A stretch of 64,000 nt of DNA. It comes from Microvirga terrestris. GTDB taxonomy: Bacteria; Pseudomonadota; Alphaproteobacteria; Rhizobiales; Beijerinckiaceae. This document shows positions 26,291 through 35,334 of this stretch, one piece after another. The position numbers and the translations under genes were made by a program. Below the pieces are notes generated by a model. It did no database searches, was not told the DNA's origin, and saw only the letters and a program-made list of their open reading frames with translations. The DNA is taken from assembly GCF_015694425.1 (NCBI RefSeq), contig NZ_JADQDN010000003.1, forward strand, positions 62,001-126,000, in the 5' to 3' direction. Position 1 is the stretch's first letter, and every line of letters begins with the position of its first letter.

Positions 26291-26557
26291 CTAGAACCCT
26301 GTTACGATTCGGCCGTAGACGAGTTCCGTGAACGCGTAAATCTGGGAGCCCACAAACGATCCCGTCACCAGTGTGACGACGAGAATCGCGATGATCTTCG
26401 GGATGAACGTGAGGGTGACCTCCTGGATCTGGGTCAGCGCCTGAATCAGGGCGATGACGATGCCGATGACCATGGCGGCGGCCACGGCCGGTCCAGCTCC
26501 GATGATGACGGTCCAGATCGCGGCGCGGACCAGTTCCAGGGCATCAACCTCGTTCAT
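26291..26557 (-). CDS. fliQ: FliQ, flagellar export gate protein
   Basis: This 88-aa protein has two membrane segments; it begins MNEVDALELVRAAIWTVI and contains the ALTQIQEVTLTFIPKIIAI segment typical of FliQ. It assembles with FliP and FliR. The gene starts two bases after the flgD stop. Confidence 0.95.
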   Translation of the reverse strand: MNEVDALELVRAAIWTVIIGAGPAVAAAMVIGIVIALIQALTQIQEVTLTFIPKIIAILVVTLVTGSFVGSQIYAFTELVYGRIVTGF

Positions 26558-26558
26558 A

Positions 26559-26954
26559 TCAGCTCACCACGATTCCTGGGCCGAGCAGGACGTTGTCGCC
26601 GCTCTTCAGCCGGGCAACGGCCCCTTCATTGGTGATGATCACCGAGTCGACCTGACCGGAGATCTTGCCGTCGGCCGTCGTCACGGTCCGGCCAATGACA
26701 CCATCGGCCTGCGACAGAGCCGACGATGCGAGAAGCGCATCGAGCTTGGTATTGCTCTGAACCGTCTGCTCCACCTGTGAGAAGGTCGCAAGCTGGGCCA
26801 TGTACTCGGTGGATTTCATGGGCTCCGTCGGGTCCTGATTCTTCATCTGGGCCATCAGCAGCTTCAGGAAGTTGTCATAGGTTGCTGTGGCGGTCGATGG
26901 GCTGGTGGCGCTCGACCGGCTTGCAAGCGGTGAGGCAACGGAGGTCACATTCAT
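26559..26954 (-). CDS. flgD: FlgD, hook assembly scaffold (short form)
   Basis: This is the hook-cap protein needed to polymerise FlgE. From the ATG at 26954 (CGGAGCC upstream) it is 131 aa. The conserved N-terminal block is clear (YDNFLKLLMAQMKNQDPTEP, then YMAQLATFSQVEQT). It ends after a short conserved segment (GVIGRTVTTADGKISG), without the large C-terminal domains of enterobacterial FlgD. Short FlgD is common in rhizobia. The frame is open to 27104, but that part overlaps flbT and is unlikely to be used. Confidence 0.92.
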   Translation of the reverse strand: MNVTSVASPLASRSSATSPSTATATYDNFLKLLMAQMKNQDPTEPMKSTEYMAQLATFSQVEQTVQSNTKLDALLASSALSQADGVIGRTVTTADGKISGQVDSVIITNEGAVARLKSGDNVLLGPGIVVS

Positions 26955-26970
26955 GATAGGGCTCCGGGTT

Positions 26971-27387
26971 TTAAGCGGCCTGGACCGCTTCGGGAGGTGT
27001 GGCGACGGAGATCGCATCCGGCTCGAACAGGGTCCTGATGACCTTGAGGGCCTCGAAGATCCGATCTGCCTCGACGAGATCGCCGGCTCTGCAAAGCGCT
27101 TCACGCGCGGGCTCGTCGGTGGTGATCAGCAGAATGGAATCGTACAGCTTACGGAAGGCGCTCATCACCTTTTCAGCGTCCTGAGGGTTGATCAGGATGG
27201 ACTGTGCGACAAAGTAGAGCTGGCGCATCGGTGTGGTCGCTTCCGTGACCTGAAGCACATGGCTCTCCAGGAGGAAGCGCGCCTCGTTCAGAAGGCTCAA
27301 GGTCACCTTCTGGCTTACGGTCAGAACCGCACCGTTGATGAAAATCCGCTCGCCCGCCTTGAGGGAAAACCGCATCTTCGCTTTCAT
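26971..27387 (-). CDS. flbT: FlbT, flagellin post-transcriptional regulator
   Basis: This 138-aa small cytosolic protein of the alphaproteobacterial FlbT family starts MKAKMRFSLKAGERIFINGA and contains FLLESHVLQVTEATTPMRQL. In Caulobacter FlbT binds the 5' leader of flagellin mRNA and lowers its stability until the hook is complete. Here the flagellin gene has a long leader with two direct repeats. It overlaps flaF by four bases. Confidence 0.93.
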   Translation of the reverse strand: MKAKMRFSLKAGERIFINGAVLTVSQKVTLSLLNEARFLLESHVLQVTEATTPMRQLYFVAQSILINPQDAEKVMSAFRKLYDSILLITTDEPAREALCRAGDLVEADRIFEALKVIRTLFEPDAISVATPPEAVQAA

Positions 27388-27731
27388 TTCAGGCCTTCCT
27401 GGATCATGGCATTGATATCAATCAGAGCTTCGAGATTGTTATGTTCACCTCTGACCACGCGATCAGATTCACGCATGACCCAGAGGCCGATGGAGATGAG
27501 TTGCCCCTTCAATTTGTCCGGAAGACCATTGTCGGGATGTCCGATATCCTTGATCAGGAAGGTCCACAGACGTTGAACGAAGACGATCGCTTCAAGCATT
27601 TCCAAAGATTGGGACGGCTTGCCGTTGGCCCCCTTCATCATCGTGATGGCTCGGTCGAAAATCTCGTACTCGCGGTCGCGGCAATCTCTGGAGGAGTCCT
27701 CAATGACTTCGGCGTAGGAGAAACGGTACAT
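27384..27731 (-). CDS. flaF: FlaF, flagellin synthesis regulator
   Basis: This 115-aa helical protein of the FlaF family (MYRFSYAEVIEDSSRDCRDR, later VQRLWTFLIKDIGHPDN) is the usual partner and antagonist of FlbT in flagellin translation and secretion. It sits upstream of and coupled to flbT, downstream of flgL. Confidence 0.92.
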   Translation of the reverse strand: MYRFSYAEVIEDSSRDCRDREYEIFDRAITMMKGANGKPSQSLEMLEAIVFVQRLWTFLIKDIGHPDNGLPDKLKGQLISIGLWVMRESDRVVRGEHNNLEALIDINAMIQEGLK

Positions 27732-27746
27732 ACTTCACTCCACCCA

Positions 27747-29096
27747 TTACAAATAGTTGATCAAGCTCATGGTCTTGAGCTGTGCCGTCAGAGAGTAGGA
27801 CGTCTGGATCTGGGTCATCAGCCGATCGACCCTTATCTTCGCCTCGGCCGGATCGACCGCTTCCAGATGAATGATCTTCTCGTCGAGAATATCCTTCTGA
27901 AGGCTCATCCGCTCGTCAGCCTCCTCGACCTTCTCCTGAACGGCTCCGAGCCTGGACTGCATGGTGGTCACGCCGGTGGTGGCCTCGGAGAAGGTTGAGA
28001 TTGCCTTGTTGACGAGAGCTTCCCTGGTTCCCCTGTCAAGACGGTCCAGCCCGAGATCGAAGATCATCGTGTAGGCCATCGCCATCTTCTGGATGCCTTG
28101 ATCGTTGGCATTGGCCGATGCCTCAACCTTCTCTCTCACCGAGATTCTGCTTTGGATGTTCTGGCTCGATGCATTCGACCAGTCCTGCCAATTGACGCCT
28201 TCGAAAAGAGCCGTGAAAGGGCCGTCCAGGAAGGCTTTCATATCGTCCGGCGTAATCGTCGGTACGGCAGCGTCATTCACTCCGAACCCGAAGGTCGACC
28301 GGAAGGACGAGGCGACGGCTGCTTGGGGGCTTCGCGTGACAGAACCTTCGACAGGGATCGCAATGCCGTCCATATCCGTGAAAGACCCGATCACGTCTGT
28401 CTTACCGGTCAGATCGGTCGATTTCAGCACGAGGTTTCCCGTCACCGGATCTCGCGACGCCTCCACTCCGCTGAGGGTGGTGGCCGTCACCGCTGCATTG
28501 ATTGATACGACGAGGTCGTCAACGGTGGTTTCCGTTGTGACGCTGAAGACCTGATCCGGGGTGCCGCCGACACTGAATCGGATGACATCGCCGGCTGACA
28601 GACCCGATACGGGAATGCTGACATCCGCACGCAAGGGAGGCATTCCGCCAGCGTACTCATTGAACGGCTTCTCCTGCGAATTGATACCGCCGAAGATGTA
28701 TTGACCGCCAGCCGTGCTGTTCATCGACGAGGTCAGGTTGTTGAGGTTGGCCTTCGCCTGATACATAAGCGTCGAGACACTTGACGAGCTCAGCGGCGTT
28801 GCAATAAGCGCGTCCATGAACTTGTCGGCGTTGGACCTGACCTGATCGAGCGCCGTCGTGCTCGATTTCATCCTGAGCAGGATCGAAGCATTACCGTCGA
28901 CCAGAGCATCGATCTCGGCGCGATCCTGTCGCAGGGACAGGGTCTGACCTGTCTTGTATCCGAGCTTCAAGCCCACATCCGCCTCACGGCCGGTGACCAG
29001 CTCCTTGTTTGCCTTCACGAGGCCCGTCTGCAACTTGTCGAGGGACGTCTTGGATGAATTCCAGAGCGCCAGCGTCGAGACAAAAGTCGTTCTCAT
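27747..29096 (-). CDS. flgL: FlgL, hook-filament junction protein with IN-type insertion
   Basis: This 449-aa protein joins the hook to the filament. Its N- and C-terminal flagellin-like coiled-coil ends are clear (LWNSSKTSLDKLQTGLVKAN; MAYTMIFDLGLDRLD). It is longer than most FlgL proteins (about 300-350 aa). The extra part includes residues ~166-240, AGDVIRFSVGGTPDQVFSVT with INAAV and LVLKSTDLTGKTDVIGSFT, which closely matches an insertion in FlgE and a segment of flagellin here. It lies directly after flgK. Confidence 0.93.
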   Translation of the reverse strand: MRTTFVSTLALWNSSKTSLDKLQTGLVKANKELVTGREADVGLKLGYKTGQTLSLRQDRAEIDALVDGNASILLRMKSSTTALDQVRSNADKFMDALIATPLSSSSVSTLMYQAKANLNNLTSSMNSTAGGQYIFGGINSQEKPFNEYAGGMPPLRADVSIPVSGLSAGDVIRFSVGGTPDQVFSVTTETTVDDLVVSINAAVTATTLSGVEASRDPVTGNLVLKSTDLTGKTDVIGSFTDMDGIAIPVEGSVTRSPQAAVASSFRSTFGFGVNDAAVPTITPDDMKAFLDGPFTALFEGVNWQDWSNASSQNIQSRISVREKVEASANANDQGIQKMAMAYTMIFDLGLDRLDRGTREALVNKAISTFSEATTGVTTMQSRLGAVQEKVEEADERMSLQKDILDEKIIHLEAVDPAEAKIRVDRLMTQIQTSYSLTAQLKTMSLINYL

Positions 29097-29098
29097 GA

Positions 29099-30562
29099 TT
29101 AGCCCACCACGCTGAGGAGTGTCTTGAGCATCTGGTCGATGAGGGAGAGCAGCTTTGCCGAAGCGGAATAGGATTTCTCTAGCTGCAGCATGAGCGCGGT
29201 CTCGTCATCCATGTTCACATCCGTCGCGTTGGACAGCGCCTCGGACGCATGTCCGAGAAGGGTCGTCTGGTATTCCACCCGCTGATGAGCGCTCTGGCGC
29301 GTCGCCTCAAGCCAGCTGCCTGAAGACGAGGCGAGGCTCAGGAGCGACGCCTGAGGGCCGAACCCAAGGCCGGTGTTGATCGGACGCTGAACCGACATGG
29401 CATCCACTAGGCCGGAGAGGCGCCCGGCGAAGGAGGCATTTGCACCGGCAGCGGGATTATAGGTGTAATCCGCCCCGTTGATGCCGCCATCGCGAATCAA
29501 CTCAAACTTGCCACCCTCGGCCGGATTAACTGCGGCGTTGACCCGGAGCACCCCGGCGAGACCCGTCGGAGCCGGGGCTCCGGGTACACCTGTTGCAGCC
29601 GGATAAGTGAAGATACCCGGCCTGTCGACCTTTGCAGGCACCGTCTGGTCCTTTTCTGCGAAGGCCTCGACGAGGGTGCGGGCAATCTCGTCGAGTTGAT
29701 CCTGATAGGTGACGGCGACATCGTCGCGTAGCTGAGTCAGCCCCGCGAGGTTACCGGAATTCAGCTCCATCGGCGCACCCGGTCCCGTGACACGGATGCC
29801 ATCGATCAGAACATTCGCACCTGTCACAGCAGGCCCGAACACCGTTGTCCGTGAGAACGTCACGGTTCGCGGGATCCGATCGAAGAGCGGCACGCCGCTG
29901 TCCGTATAAAGAGCGACATCGTTGCCGGCCCGGGGGACGACCGTGATGCCAATCTCCTCGGACAGCTGCGCGATCAGGCTGTCGCGCTGATCCATCGCAT
30001 CACTCACGTCGGCTCCCAGAGCCGATCCGCTCATTACTTGGTTATTCGCCTTCTCGTATTTGAGAAGCAGATCATTGATGCGCGCAACTGAATCCCCAAT
30101 CCGCACATCAGTCTCTAGGCGGATCGACTGAACCGTGGCTGTCGCGTCATTGAGGCTCGTCGCCATCTCCGTGGCGGCCTTGACGACGGCCTGAGCAAGG
30201 TCAGGATTGTCCGGGGCGTTCGCATAGAGTTGGAGAGCGCTGTTTAGCGCTCCCATGCGAGCCGCAGGCGATTGATCGAGTTCCGTGTCGCCGATGGTCG
30301 CGCTGAGCTTCTGCAGTCCCTCGAGCAGAGCCTTCTGGGTTGCGGCGCTTGAGGTGGTCTCCAGCATCTTCGACAGCAAGGCGCTGTCGCTCGCGCGGAG
30401 CACCGTGATCCGGGCGAAGCCACCCGTTGTTGTAAGTGCCCCGATCTTGCGGGAGTAGCTTGGGTCCGACGCACCCGCCGTATTGCGCGACACAACCGCC
30501 ATCTGCGATTGCGAAGCCTGGAGCGATGAACGTGCCGTGTTGTAGGCAACAGACAAAGACAT
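29099..30562 (-). CDS. flgK: FlgK, hook-associated protein 1
   Basis: This 487-aa junction protein lies between hook and FlgL. The N-terminus shows the rod/hook family motif in altered form (YNTARSSLQASQSQMAVVSRN) and the C-terminus the usual coiled coil (NMDDETALMLQLEKSYSASA). It follows flgE by 33 bases and ends two bases before flgL. The centre is rich in Ala, Gly and Pro as in other rhizobial FlgK. Confidence 0.93.
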   Translation of the reverse strand: MSLSVAYNTARSSLQASQSQMAVVSRNTAGASDPSYSRKIGALTTTGGFARITVLRASDSALLSKMLETTSSAATQKALLEGLQKLSATIGDTELDQSPAARMGALNSALQLYANAPDNPDLAQAVVKAATEMATSLNDATATVQSIRLETDVRIGDSVARINDLLLKYEKANNQVMSGSALGADVSDAMDQRDSLIAQLSEEIGITVVPRAGNDVALYTDSGVPLFDRIPRTVTFSRTTVFGPAVTGANVLIDGIRVTGPGAPMELNSGNLAGLTQLRDDVAVTYQDQLDEIARTLVEAFAEKDQTVPAKVDRPGIFTYPAATGVPGAPAPTGLAGVLRVNAAVNPAEGGKFELIRDGGINGADYTYNPAAGANASFAGRLSGLVDAMSVQRPINTGLGFGPQASLLSLASSSGSWLEATRQSAHQRVEYQTTLLGHASEALSNATDVNMDDETALMLQLEKSYSASAKLLSLIDQMLKTLLSVVG

Positions 30563-30594
30563 GGATTAATGGCCCTGGAGCATGAGAGTGCAGA

Positions 30595-32085
30595 TTACCG
30601 CTTCAGGTTCATCAGAACGTCGAGCAGTTCCGAGCCGGTCTGGAAGACCTTCGAGTTGGCCGTGTAGCTGGTCTGGGCTTCGATCATCGCCGTGAGCTCG
30701 GTGCCGATATCGACATTTGACCCTTCCAGAGCTCCCGAAGCGATCGAGCCGAAGCCGGACATTTCTGGGAACCCGACCTGATAGCCACCGGATGCCGCCG
30801 TCGTTTCATAGACGTTACCGGCTCGAGGGCTGAGGTTGTCGGGACTCGGGACTGTTGCGAGCGGGATTCGATAGGCACCGACGCGGGTACCGTCCTCATA
30901 GACCGCATAGACGGTGCCATCGGCGGCGAATTCGACGTCCTTGACTGCCGAAGGCGCATTGCCGTTGGAGCTGCCGGTAACGTTGTACTCGCCGGCGAGC
31001 TGCGTCATGCCCGTCATGTCGAGGCTGAAGGCCTCGCCACCGGGGATGTTGAAGCCCAGCGCGCCCGATCCGGTCAGCTTGCCGTCCGCATCGAAGTTCA
31101 GCTCCATCGCGGTCGTTCCTGTGAAGGGTGCAGAGGGATCGCTGCCGTTGAAGACGCTAATGGTCCAAGTATCGGCATCGATCTTTGAAAGCGAGATGTC
31201 AATTTTGATCGGATTGCCGACCTTGTCGTAAACCTGCAGCGACGATGCCTTACTCACTGAGGTGAAGGATCCTGTTACACTCGTCGTGGTGGGTGAAACG
31301 GTTGAAGTCAGGATCAGATCGCCGGCAGCATTCGTGGACGCGTTGACGCCAGTGAGCGTGCCAGCAGTAACAGCGGCATTGATGGCTGTGGCGACTTCAG
31401 CAGGCGTCTTCTGTGTTGTAACGTCAAAGTATTGGTTCGCGCCACCGCCAACACTGAACGCGATCTGCGCGCCGCGACTCACTGTGGGAGCCGAGAAAAG
31501 AACGCTGCCGGCCACAGGTGGGGCCACGGTCGGAGGTGTTGGTGTACCGGCCGCGACTGCGACAGGCTGGCCGAAAGGAAGATTGCCTTTGAACGTTCCC
31601 GCCGTCGACCCTGTCGCCTGCATGCCGAAGGAGGCCATGTTGACCGGCTCGACGCCATCAAGGCTGTTGAGTGAAGGATCGACCGCTTCCGTGCCGAGCT
31701 TGTAGCCCATCAGTGTGAAGCCGGCCGCATTGATCAGGTTGCCGGTTCGCCCGTCTTTGACGAAGTTGCCGGCGCGGGTGAGATAAGGAGATCCGCTCGG
31801 ATCCGACACCACGAAGAAGCCGTTGCCCGAGATCGCCAAGTCTGACCCAGACGTTGTGTAGGCAATGGGGCCTTGATCGGCGATGGTATAGCGGACGCGG
31901 CTTGTGACGGAGCCGGAGTTATAGTTGCCTTCGCTCGATGGCAGAATCAGCGACGAGAACTCCGTCGAGGCGCGCTTGTATCCGGTCGTGCTCGAGTTCT
32001 GGATGTTTTCGGCGACAGTCCCCAGCTTGTTGGACTGGGCGTTCATGCCAGAGACGCCGCTACGAAGAACGCCATAAAGACTCAT
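30595..32085 (-). CDS. flgE: FlgE, flagellar hook protein with IN-type insertion
   Basis: This 496-aa hook subunit has the N-terminal motif SGMNAQSNKLGTVAENIQNS and the C-terminal motif EGSNVDIGTELTAMIEAQTS, which are diagnostic. The central domain carries an insertion at residues ~200-280 (AQIAFSVGGGANQYFDVTT, INAAVTAGTLTGVNAS, GSFT) that matches one in FlgL and, more weakly, flagellin of this locus. It is the first gene of the long leftward run to cheR, with a copy of the shared 16-bp element 38 bases before its start. Confidence 0.96.
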   Translation of the reverse strand: MSLYGVLRSGVSGMNAQSNKLGTVAENIQNSSTTGYKRASTEFSSLILPSSEGNYNSGSVTSRVRYTIADQGPIAYTTSGSDLAISGNGFFVVSDPSGSPYLTRAGNFVKDGRTGNLINAAGFTLMGYKLGTEAVDPSLNSLDGVEPVNMASFGMQATGSTAGTFKGNLPFGQPVAVAAGTPTPPTVAPPVAGSVLFSAPTVSRGAQIAFSVGGGANQYFDVTTQKTPAEVATAINAAVTAGTLTGVNASTNAAGDLILTSTVSPTTTSVTGSFTSVSKASSLQVYDKVGNPIKIDISLSKIDADTWTISVFNGSDPSAPFTGTTAMELNFDADGKLTGSGALGFNIPGGEAFSLDMTGMTQLAGEYNVTGSSNGNAPSAVKDVEFAADGTVYAVYEDGTRVGAYRIPLATVPSPDNLSPRAGNVYETTAASGGYQVGFPEMSGFGSIASGALEGSNVDIGTELTAMIEAQTSYTANSKVFQTGSELLDVLMNLKR

Positions 32086-32123
32086 GGATAGCTCCTAGGT
32101 TTCAGCTCGAACTAAACACCACC

Positions 32124-32139
32124 ACGCTTGTGCGAGGCT
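32124..32139 (-). promoter_or_regulatory. Shared motility element, copy upstream of flgE
   Basis: On the minus strand it reads AGCCTCGCACAAGCGT, 38 bases before the flgE ATG. A TTTAGT hexamer lies eight bases further on and could be a -10. It is nearly identical to the mcp copy. Confidence 0.6.
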
Positions 32140-32178
32140 GTGTTGGTACATGCTGTGGGTAAAGTTGAAGGGGACATG

Positions 32179-33513
32179 CTATTGTCTCAGGATCTGGGCC
32201 AGATCCATGAAGGCGTCACGGCTGGCTGGCATGGAGGGATCCTGCCGCAGAGCCTCGTAAATTTTCGGAACCAGCACCACGGCCTGGTCGAGTTCCTGAT
32301 CGTTCCCAGGATGGTATCCGCCCATGAGCCTGAGATCACGCGTATCCTCGAATCGGGCGATGAGACTGCGCAGGCGACGGACGAGTTCCTTCTGATCACT
32401 CGACCACACGTGATCGGCCAGACGCGAGATGGAGCCCAGTAGGTTGATCGCTGGATAGCGACCCTGATCCGCAATGGCACGATCGAGAACGATATGCCCG
32501 TCGAGCGTTCCACGGATGTTGTCGGCCACGGGATCGTTGTGGTCATCGCCGTCGATGAGCACCGAGAAGATGCCGGTGATCGCCCCTCCTCTGCCCTCCT
32601 CTCCCGGCCCGGCACGCTCGAGAAGGCGCGGCAGATCGCTGAACACGCTGGGTGTATATCCGCGCGCGACAGCAGGCTCGCCGGCAGCGAGCGCCACATC
32701 GCGGGCCGCATGCGCATAACGGGTCACGGAATCGACGATGAGCAGCACCGATTCGCCGCAATCGCGGAAGTATTCCGCCAGCGCCACGGCTGTTCTCGGC
32801 GCCTGACGACGCATCATCGGGCTCTCGTCGCCGGTGGAGACGACCATGATCGACTTGTGGAGATTGGTCTGGATCGGCCCCTCCAGAAATTCACGGACTT
32901 CACGCCCACGCTCGCCGACCAATGCGACCACAATCGTGTCAAAACCGTCGCACTTCGCCAGCATGGTCAGGAGGGTGGACTTGCCGACGCCCGAGCCGGC
33001 GAAGATGCCGATGCGCTGCCCCTTGCAGATCGGCGTGAACAGGTCGATGGCCTTCACGCCGGTCCTGAGCGGGTCTTTGACCCTGGAGCGCAGCATGGCC
33101 GATGGGGGCTCGGCATCATTCTGAATTGGTGTCGCGCCAGGAATGAGAGGGCCCAATCCGTCCAGAGGTTCTCCGAGGGCGTTAATCACCCTTCCGCGCC
33201 AGCTATGATCGGGGCTCAAGCCGACATCGCCTACAAGGAAGGCGGGCATGCCTAGGCCGGCCTCGATCCTTCCGTTGAAGGGCTTAACCGTAATGCCGCC
33301 ACCGTCGATGCGGACGACCTCTCCGATCTCGGTCTTGTCCTGTGCAGAGAACCCGACCCGGTCTCCGAGCTTGACGAACTGGGACAGGCCGGCGACTCGG
33401 TAATAGCTTGGCGTCACCTCGTTGATGACGCCGCTGATCCTGACCTTGCGCCGCGCCCCACCCTCGGTGAGAACCAACTCTTCGAGCGACTGCAACGGGT
33501 TCATGGTAGCCAT
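32179..33513 (-). CDS. fliI: FliI, flagellar export ATPase
   Basis: This 444-aa ATPase of the type III flagellar export system resembles F1-beta. The Walker A region IFAGSGVGKSTLLTMLAKC, Walker B LLIVDSVTRYAHA and the family signature ARGYTPSVFSDLPRLLERAG are intact. Its start codon overlaps the flgF stop (TGATG). It works with FliH (44789-45436) and FliJ. Confidence 0.96.
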   Translation of the reverse strand: MATMNPLQSLEELVLTEGGARRKVRISGVINEVTPSYYRVAGLSQFVKLGDRVGFSAQDKTEIGEVVRIDGGGITVKPFNGRIEAGLGMPAFLVGDVGLSPDHSWRGRVINALGEPLDGLGPLIPGATPIQNDAEPPSAMLRSRVKDPLRTGVKAIDLFTPICKGQRIGIFAGSGVGKSTLLTMLAKCDGFDTIVVALVGERGREVREFLEGPIQTNLHKSIMVVSTGDESPMMRRQAPRTAVALAEYFRDCGESVLLIVDSVTRYAHAARDVALAAGEPAVARGYTPSVFSDLPRLLERAGPGEEGRGGAITGIFSVLIDGDDHNDPVADNIRGTLDGHIVLDRAIADQGRYPAINLLGSISRLADHVWSSDQKELVRRLRSLIARFEDTRDLRLMGGYHPGNDQELDQAVVLVPKIYEALRQDPSMPASRDAFMDLAQILRQ

Positions 33514-34238
33514 CAGGTGCTAGGGCCTAGGGTCTTGATCGCATCCGTGAGAGTCGATTCGCTCTCCTGAATCGTCGTCGCCGCGCTCTCGAAGCTTCTC
33601 TGAACGGCGATCATCTTGGTCATTTCCAGAACCGGATTGACGTTCGAACCCTCACTGTAGCCCTGCTGAATGCCATTCGAGTTGAAGTCTTGAACAACGG
33701 CGCCGGGGATGTTCGAGATCACTCCCGAATTTCCATAGCGGGTGAGCTTGGCGTCGGGGCTCAGGTTGAAGAGACCGATGGCCCCGACCTGATTGGCTCC
33801 CTGGAAGATCGTGCCGTCCCGGCTGATCGTGGGAGTTCCTGCCATCGGGTCGAGGGCTATAGGAGCTCCGCCCGCATCAAGAACCTGAAATCCCTCAACC
33901 GTTTGCAGATCGCCGTTTTCATTCATCTTGAATCGACCGTCCCGGGTGTAGACAGGGCCGCTGGGACCGGTGAAGGCGAACCAGCCCTCTCCCTGGATCG
34001 CGACGTCGAGCGGATTGTCCGTCTTGGAGACAGGACCGGTTCGCCGGGACACGAAATTCTGACCGGACGATGCAAAGGAGACGTTCTCCTTCGCTGCCAG
34101 GGACAAGATCTCCTCGAACTTCACTTCGTCTGCGCGAAAGCCGCCTGTGTTGATGTTTGCGACATTGTTCGCAATCGTGCTGAGGCGCTTTTCCATGGCC
34201 ACTTGGGCGGACAGCGACACATAGAGCGAAGATTGCAT
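33513..34238 (-). CDS. flgF: FlgF, proximal rod protein
   Basis: This 241-aa rod protein has the N-terminal rod motif STIANNVANINTGGFRADEV and C-terminal EGSNVNPVLEMTKMIAVQRS. The start at 34238 has GGAGGAG upstream; the open frame continues 52 codons but that part is not rod-like. It is encoded away from flgB/flgC/flgG, coupled to fliI, as in other rhizobia. A copy of the shared motility element lies 113 bases upstream. Confidence 0.94.
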   Translation of the reverse strand: MQSSLYVSLSAQVAMEKRLSTIANNVANINTGGFRADEVKFEEILSLAAKENVSFASSGQNFVSRRTGPVSKTDNPLDVAIQGEGWFAFTGPSGPVYTRDGRFKMNENGDLQTVEGFQVLDAGGAPIALDPMAGTPTISRDGTIFQGANQVGAIGLFNLSPDAKLTRYGNSGVISNIPGAVVQDFNSNGIQQGYSEGSNVNPVLEMTKMIAVQRSFESAATTIQESESTLTDAIKTLGPST

Positions 34239-34351
34239 CTGAACTCCTCCATCCTGTGTCCCCGTAGGACACGCGATGTCACTGGGCAGTGCCAACCTTC
34301 CAAATGCGGCAGCGTCAGGCCCGGTGAACCATGCAGGATCCGTAGTCGAGC

Positions 34352-34367
34352 AGCCTTGCATGAGGCT
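34352..34367 (-). promoter_or_regulatory. Shared motility element, copy between flgF and motA
   Basis: On the minus strand AGCCTCATGCAAGGCT, the most symmetric copy: AGCCT and AGGCT are perfect inverted arms around six bases. It lies in the 211-bp gap between divergent flgF and motA, so it might serve both. A second GCAAGCCTC 9-mer on the plus strand (34391-34399) points toward motA. Confidence 0.6.
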
Positions 34368-34449
34368 TGCTCTCGCGGTTCCAGCTTCACGCAAGCCTCC
34401 GGGATTAGGACATCGTCAACAGGTTGAATTTCGATAAAGGACTAAGGCA

Positions 34450-35331
34450 TTGGGCGTCTTGATCGGACTGGCAGTTGCCATCGGCTCGCTCGTCAGCGGC
34501 TATGTCGCCATGGGCGGGCATTTGGCTGTCATCTGGCAGCCTTGGGAATATGTGATCATCTGCGGCATCGCGATCGGCACCTTCATCATCGCCAATCCCA
34601 TGGCCTTGGTGAAGGATACCGGACGCGCTGCCCGTGAGGCGATCACTGGCGCTGTTCCCAAGCGGGAGCATTACCTCTCGATCCTTGGCCTTCTCTACGC
34701 CCTGATGCGGGAGTTGAAGAACAGGCCGCGCAACGAGGTCGAGGGTCACATCGACCAGCCCGAGGAATCGGAGATCTTCAAATCGTTCCCGAGCGTCCTC
34801 AAGGACAAGGACCTCACCCTCTTCATCTGCGACTACGCCCGCCTGATCATCATCGGCAATGCCCGACCTCATGAAATCGAAGCGCTCATGGAGGAGGAGA
34901 TCGCGACCCTGAAGCGTGATCGCACGAAGCCGTACTATTCTCTCAACACCGTCTCGGAAGCCTTACCCGCCCTCGGCATTGTGGCTGCGGTACTCGGGAT
35001 CGTAAAGGCGCTGGGCGCCATCGATCAATCTCCAGCGATCCTGGGCGGCCTGATCGCCTCGGCCCTCGTTGGAACCTTCGTGGGCATCTTCATCTCCTAT
35101 GCGTTCCTCTCGCCCCTGGCCAACAAGGTCAAGGCGACACGCGAGAAGCAGACTCGCGTCTACGTGATCGTGAAGCAGGCCCTCATCGCCTACATGAACG
35201 GTGCCCTGCCGCAGATCGCTGTCGAGCATGGCCGCAAGGGCATTTCGGTGGAGTACCGCCCGACCATCGACGAGGTCGAAGCCGCCACCACGACAGGTGG
35301 CCGTTCCGAAGAGCTGAAAGAGGCGGCCTAA
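34450..35331 (+). CDS. motA: MotA, flagellar stator proton channel subunit
   Basis: This 293-aa inner-membrane stator protein has four membrane segments, two at the N-terminus (GVLIGLAVAIGSLVSGYVAM and a second near 35-50) and two at about 170-225 (ALPALGIVAAVLGIVKALGA, LIASALVGTFVGIFISYAFL). The charged cytoplasmic loop between them contacts FliG. The start codon appears to be TTG at 34450; no better in-frame start is present. It begins a rightward operon with fliM. MotB is encoded in a different operon on the other strand. Confidence 0.94.
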   Translation: MGVLIGLAVAIGSLVSGYVAMGGHLAVIWQPWEYVIICGIAIGTFIIANPMALVKDTGRAAREAITGAVPKREHYLSILGLLYALMRELKNRPRNEVEGHIDQPEESEIFKSFPSVLKDKDLTLFICDYARLIIIGNARPHEIEALMEEEIATLKRDRTKPYYSLNTVSEALPALGIVAAVLGIVKALGAIDQSPAILGGLIASALVGTFVGIFISYAFLSPLANKVKATREKQTRVYVIVKQALIAYMNGALPQIAVEHGRKGISVEYRPTIDEVEAATTTGGRSEELKEAA

Positions 35332-35334
35332 CCG

